Assembly (NCBI RefSeq): GCF_001456155.1
Contig: NZ_CP013293.1
Span: 806,001-870,000, forward strand
DNA length: 64,000 nucleotides
Source: Chryseobacterium sp. IHB B 17019
Lineage (GTDB): Bacteria; Bacteroidota; Bacteroidia; Flavobacteriales; Weeksellaceae
Direction: 5' to 3'
In this document: piece by piece, positions 60,547 through 64,000 of the stretch
How the letters are laid out: every line of letters begins with the position of its first letter
How positions within the stretch are numbered: the stretch's first letter is position 1
Notes under the pieces: model-generated
What the model was told of the DNA's origin: nothing
Databases searched by the model: none
Seen by the model: only the letters and a program-made list of their open reading frames with translations
Made by a program: the position numbers and the translations under genes

Positions 60547-61617
60547 ATGAAAAAAAATATACATAAAAATTTGTTTGGTATGTTAAAATCAAAAGGGATT
60601 TTAGCAATATCAGGCGGATTACTACTTGTATCCTGTGGTGCCCAGATGGGTGGTTACAGCGAGACAGACGGGGTTTACTATGACCCTAATAAAGATACCT
60701 TACCTGAAGGAGTGATTATTGATGAGAGAGGAAACAGAGTAGGTGAAGACTACAACTATTATGAGGACGATTCCAACCTTGTTCAAAATGCTGAAATAAA
60801 TTCCAGAGAAAACAGATATGATTCCTGGAATAATTGGAATACCAACTCAACTGCAACGGATTCTGACTGGGGAATGTATGCAGGAGCTGAAACTAATTAC
60901 TACGACAACTCATGGGGTTGGGGTGGTTGGTACGGTGGTTACAGCCCATATTGGGGCTGGAACAGAGGCTGGGGCCTTGGTCTTTCATGGGGCTGGGGTG
61001 GCTCTTGGGGTTGGGGCGGATGGAATAGCTGGAATATGGGTTGGGGATACTCACCATGGGGCTACTATGACCCGTTCTGGGGTGGATATTACGGATACGG
61101 ATACCCTTACGGATACGGCGGATACTGGGGTGGTGGCTATTACGCACCTTACAGAAGAAGCGGATCTGTTGGCAGAGGTTTCAATACCTATAATGGTAGT
61201 TTTGGCAGTAAGTATGGTGTAAATTCAGGAGGTTTCAGAAGAAACAATTCCAATACCGGCGGTTTCAGAAACAGCAACGGTACAACTGGAGGTTTCCGAA
61301 ATTCTAACGGAACTAACGGAGGCTTCAGACAAGGAAATACAAACGGAGGTTTCAGAAACCAAAATGGAGTAAGAAATCAAGGTGGTTTCCGTAATTCGGG
61401 GACTCAGACAAGACCAAATTATAACAACCAATCTGCCCCACCAAGAAGGAACGACGGTGGATATAGAAATGATGGCGGATTCAGAAATAACAACTACAAT
61501 AACTCGAACAGCGGAGGCGGCTTCAGATCAGGAGGCGGTGGCTTCGGTGGAGGAAACAGCGGTGGCGGCGGATTCAGATCCGGCGGCGGAGGCGGTGGTT
61601 TCCGAGGTGGTAGATAA
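60547..61617 (+). CDS. Gly/Trp/Tyr-rich lipoprotein with GGFR repeats
   Basis: The 356-aa product has a lipoprotein signal (AISGGLLLVSC) and a soluble acidic stretch (YDPNKDTLPEGVIIDERGN, residues ~40-60). A Trp/Gly/Tyr-rich middle (WGWGGWYGGYSPYWGW...) follows, then a C-terminal region with ten GGFR units spaced by Asn/Ser/Thr/Gly. The function is unknown; the composition suggests a disordered or phase-separating surface protein. Database entries for such proteins are sometimes mislabelled as prolyl-tRNA synthetase because they neighbour proS. It is divergent from proS. Confidence 0.8.
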   Translation: MKKNIHKNLFGMLKSKGILAISGGLLLVSCGAQMGGYSETDGVYYDPNKDTLPEGVIIDERGNRVGEDYNYYEDDSNLVQNAEINSRENRYDSWNNWNTNSTATDSDWGMYAGAETNYYDNSWGWGGWYGGYSPYWGWNRGWGLGLSWGWGGSWGWGGWNSWNMGWGYSPWGYYDPFWGGYYGYGYPYGYGGYWGGGYYAPYRRSGSVGRGFNTYNGSFGSKYGVNSGGFRRNNSNTGGFRNSNGTTGGFRNSNGTNGGFRQGNTNGGFRNQNGVRNQGGFRNSGTQTRPNYNNQSAPPRRNDGGYRNDGGFRNNNYNNSNSGGGFRSGGGGFGGGNSGGGGFRSGGGGGGFRGGR

Positions 61618-61649
61618 TTTCATTCAAATTAATAACTATTCAAAAAATA

Positions 61650-63053
61650 ATGTTAAAAAAATCTTTAGCCATAATGAGTATTTCTGCAGCATTTTTTGCG
61701 CAGGCTCAGGATGTTTCTGTGATTAGAAATACCGTAGATGTGTATTCCAGCTCTCCGAATATTGGTTCTGCTAAATTTAATGCGATGGCAGGCTCAAACG
61801 GAGCGTTAGGAGGTGATGCCAATTCATTACTTACAAACCCGGCGGGTTTAGGGGTGGCAATTTCAGGGGAAATCTCAGGAACATTGTCTATCATGAGTAA
61901 TAAAAATACATCTTCTTATGCCGGATCATCTTACGGATATACCGTTAATAAAGGAGATCTTGGAAATGTAGGAGCAGTAATGACGTTCCAGCTGATGACT
62001 GAAAGTGCATGGAAATTCATTAATGTTGGGGTAAACTATTCCAACCAGTCTATTGAAAATTATATTGAAACTCCCGGAAATAGTAATTTAGTTTATGATT
62101 TTCCGGATGGTGGAAGTTCTTCTTTCGGCAGACATGCTTATGACAGATATGGATATTTGTCTAAAACAAGTGTAGGGGTAGGTGCAAACTACAACAATAA
62201 CCTATACTTAGGTGCCGGATTGAATTTCTTCAATTCGTCAATCGATCAGTCTGATACAGCTATTTTCAATTCTTTGGATGATGGCTCGTCAGAATATTTC
62301 AGCAAACAAAACACACCTTTCATTGAAAGAGGAAACGGCTTTTCTGCATCATTGGGGGTAATCGGAAAACTAAGCCCGAACTTCAGAATTGGTGCAGCAT
62401 TGGAAACTCCTACGTTCTGGAATATCGACAGAAGCTACAATTTCTATAATGATGCTATATACGGAGACGATTACGCTGTAGAAAACAGAAAACTCACTTC
62501 ACCGCTTAAAGCGACTGTAAGTGCTGCTTTCATTGCAAGTAAAAGTTTTGCCTTAAACGTAGATTATACACTTGGATTAACAAAGCCAAAGTATAAAGTA
62601 TACGGACCGGCAGAAACAGAATTAAACGATTTCTTTAATGATGAATATAAAAATTTATCAGAATTAAAAATCGGAGCGGAATATAGAGTGAAACAGTTCA
62701 GATTGAGAGGTGGTTATGCTTATACATCAAGTCCTTTCGATGCTTTGACGGTGAGCAGATATAATGACAGCGGGGATGGTATGGCAGATAAGTCCTACAA
62801 CGACTTGATTTTGAATGACAGAAATGCCTTATCATTTGGTATCGGATATGATTTCAAATCTTTCTATATTGATGCATCTTATCAAAATATAACTTCAAAA
62901 TACAGCAACCCGTTATTGTATGGAGTAATTGACGGTAATTATGAAGCAGGTTATTATTCACCAAACAGACTGATCTCAAGCGAAGCTTATGCAGTATCAG
63001 ACGTGAAAAATACAAGAAATAACTTCTTCCTTACATTCGGATGGAAATTCTAA
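61650..63053 (+). CDS. OmpP1/FadL-type outer-membrane transport protein
   Basis: The 467-aa protein has a signal peptide (LAIMSISAAFFAQAQ) and the OmpP1/FadL/TodX N-terminal hatch pattern GSAKFNAMAGSNGALGGDANSLLTNPAGLG (NPAG motif). Many amphipathic beta strands follow, ending in NNFFLTFGWKF, a C-terminal Phe as expected for outer-membrane barrels. Family members import long-chain fatty acids or aromatic compounds; substrate here is unknown. It starts 32 bp after the Gly-rich lipoprotein gene and may be co-transcribed. A terminator follows. Confidence 0.88.
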   Translation: MLKKSLAIMSISAAFFAQAQDVSVIRNTVDVYSSSPNIGSAKFNAMAGSNGALGGDANSLLTNPAGLGVAISGEISGTLSIMSNKNTSSYAGSSYGYTVNKGDLGNVGAVMTFQLMTESAWKFINVGVNYSNQSIENYIETPGNSNLVYDFPDGGSSSFGRHAYDRYGYLSKTSVGVGANYNNNLYLGAGLNFFNSSIDQSDTAIFNSLDDGSSEYFSKQNTPFIERGNGFSASLGVIGKLSPNFRIGAALETPTFWNIDRSYNFYNDAIYGDDYAVENRKLTSPLKATVSAAFIASKSFALNVDYTLGLTKPKYKVYGPAETELNDFFNDEYKNLSELKIGAEYRVKQFRLRGGYAYTSSPFDALTVSRYNDSGDGMADKSYNDLILNDRNALSFGIGYDFKSFYIDASYQNITSKYSNPLLYGVIDGNYEAGYYSPNRLISSEAYAVSDVKNTRNNFFLTFGWKF

Positions 63054-63075
63054 TTTCCTAATGATTGATAAAATT

Positions 63076-63110
63076 GAAGCTCCGAGGTAATTCGGAGCTT
63101 TATTTTTTTA
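63076..63110 (+). terminator. Intrinsic terminator
   Basis: AAGCTCCGA pairs with TTCGGAGCTT around GGTAA, followed by a T-rich run. It ends the OmpP1-like gene and faces the convergent ZIP gene. Confidence 0.85.
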
Positions 63111-63125
63111 ATTAAATTTAAAAAA

Positions 63126-63857
63126 TTAATGAATATGCTCCACGTGCGAATGATCGTGGAAAAGGTGAATAATCAGGGCCAGCGAAACACCCACAATGAC
63201 CAGTCCTATCTTCACCCAGTCGATATTGTGGTTTTTATTGCTTTCAAAAATAATCACAGAAGAAATATGTAGGAAAATCCCCCCTACAATGGCTAGAAAA
63301 TAAGGCTGCAGGTCCGGATTAAAATAATTTCCCAATAGCATTCCCATCGGCGAAGCCAAAGCAAATAAAGCAACAATTAATAATGATGGATAGGATGGAT
63401 AAGCCTTAGACTCATCTTTTCTGTTAAACAAAAACGCACCCAAAATAAACGAAATAGGAAGGTTGTGGAATACAATTCCCAACAGATAAGGTGACAACTC
63501 ATGTTCTTCATTTGCCAAAGGAATTCCTTCAATGAATGCATGGACAAAAAGTCCCACCATCAGGGCAACAGGAAGAATATTATGTTCGCTATGATGATGA
63601 ACATGTCCGTGTTCGAAACCTTTAGTAAGAGCTTCCAGGATCATTTGCAGCAAGACCCCTGCAATCACAAAAATACCCAGATTACTGGCTGTTTCGGAGG
63701 TATAAACCTGCGGAAAAACTTCATTCAGACAAATGGTAATGAGAAAACCGGCACTTAGAATAAGTAAATTTTTCGCCAGTTTTTCTTTTTTACCGAAATG
63801 TTTTCCAAAAAATACCCCGGTAATAACACTTAAAATCAGTAAAAGAACTGTTATCAT
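63126..63857 (-). CDS. ZIP family metal transporter
   Basis: The 243-aa protein has about eight membrane helices and carries the ZIP metal-site helices: VGLFVHAFIEGIPLANEEHE (helix 4, H and E ligands) and LLGIVFHNLPISFILGAF (helix 5). A His-rich cytoplasmic loop (EHGHVHHHSEHN) and a His-rich C-terminus (HDHSHVEHIH) are additional metal-binding regions. Zn2+ or Fe2+ import is likely. Its ATG overlaps the stop of the preceding methyltransferase-like gene (TAATG), so the two are coupled. Confidence 0.9.
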   Translation of the reverse strand: MITVLLLILSVITGVFFGKHFGKKEKLAKNLLILSAGFLITICLNEVFPQVYTSETASNLGIFVIAGVLLQMILEALTKGFEHGHVHHHSEHNILPVALMVGLFVHAFIEGIPLANEEHELSPYLLGIVFHNLPISFILGAFLFNRKDESKAYPSYPSLLIVALFALASPMGMLLGNYFNPDLQPYFLAIVGGIFLHISSVIIFESNKNHNIDWVKIGLVIVGVSLALIIHLFHDHSHVEHIH

Positions 63858-64000
63858 TAGTTTTTCTTAAATAAATTAATGCAACGTGGTGAAGTTTCTT
63901 TATTAAATTCATTTAATTGATAATCTCCCCATATTTTGATTCTTTCAAAACCGCATTCTGTAGCATAAGAATTAATAGCTTCGAGTGTATGAAGTTTTAC
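63857..64000 (-). CDS. C-terminal end of a probable methyltransferase
   Basis: Only the last 47 residues are in the window: ...VKLHTLEAINSYATECGFERIKIWGDYQLNEF... with the stop at 63857-63859. The CGFERIKIWGDY strand followed by a short C-terminal helix resembles the end of class I SAM-dependent methyltransferases; this is a weak assignment because the catalytic part is missing. The stop overlaps the ATG of the ZIP gene by one base, indicating an operon. Confidence 0.6.
   Translation of the reverse strand, partial: VKLHTLEAINSYATECGFERIKIWGDYQLNEFNKETSPRCINLFKKN

Noticed and set aside
60818..61222. 134-codon overlapping frame within the Gly-rich lipoprotein gene
   Set aside because: It is a shadow of the low-complexity GGN codons in another frame.

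Overview
The window is a stretch of bacterial chromosome from a member of the Bacteroidota, most likely a Chryseobacterium-type flavobacterium (Weeksellaceae). The inference rests on low GC, promoters of the TAnnTTTG type without Shine-Dalgarno sequences, a T9SS-sorted protease, DUF5686, DUF1599 and DUF4258-like proteins, a DnaG without zinc ligands, a short ProRS and an EndoF-like GH18 enzyme. I see no prophage, CRISPR array, intact IS element, rRNA gene or ordinary tRNA gene. Both ends cut through genes (1..1557 and 63857..64000, both on the minus strand).

Layout. 1-5.1 kb: an RNA-repair-like locus. An RtcB RNA ligase gene is followed on the same strand by a 99-nt tRNA-like RNA whose anticodon arm is replaced by a different hairpin, then by three tandem hairpins with strong internal covariation, then by a large unknown gene. 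A WYL regulator gene, a HopJ-family gene and a 46-aa ORF lie on the other side. 5.1-9.9 kb: a DUF1501/DUF1800 pair, a beta-barrel protein, glucokinase. 9.9-17.8 kb: two YceI paralogues (the first behind a perfect FNR-like box), surface protein, alpha/beta hydrolase, Amt, L-serine dehydratase, and prephenate dehydrogenase behind an apparent transcription attenuator. 18-29 kb: cation/proton antiporter; a tsaE-ald-small protein-LytS/LytTR group; T9SS metalloprotease; dnaG; clpP. 29-43 kb: DJ-1/PfpI protein, phytase-like lipoprotein, tpiA, TerB-like protein, DoxX-like protein, DUF1599, folP, DUF5686, GH18 endoglycosidase, alaS. 43-45.5 kb: a sigma factor, zinc-type anti-sigma, RclC-like membrane protein and MsrA-MsrB lipoprotein, which together look like a reactive-chlorine/oxidant response operon. 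45.5-64 kb: a gene apparently split by a frameshift, an ABC transporter, an unusual AAA ATPase, prfB, DedA, DUF808, grpE-dnaJ, Nramp, a DUF937-OmpA fusion, proS, a Gly/Trp/Tyr-rich lipoprotein, an OmpP1/FadL porin and a ZIP transporter.

Spacers carry several families of small interspersed repeats: a REP-like element in three copies with a compensatory base change, two MITE-like inverted repeats, two copies of a CACCCC/GGGG hairpin element, and word-repeat hairpins between genes.

The strongest candidates for undescribed biology are the RtcB-linked tRNA-like RNA with its hairpin array, and the leader-peptide attenuator in front of tyrA. All calls are from reading the sequence. No database search or folding program was run.
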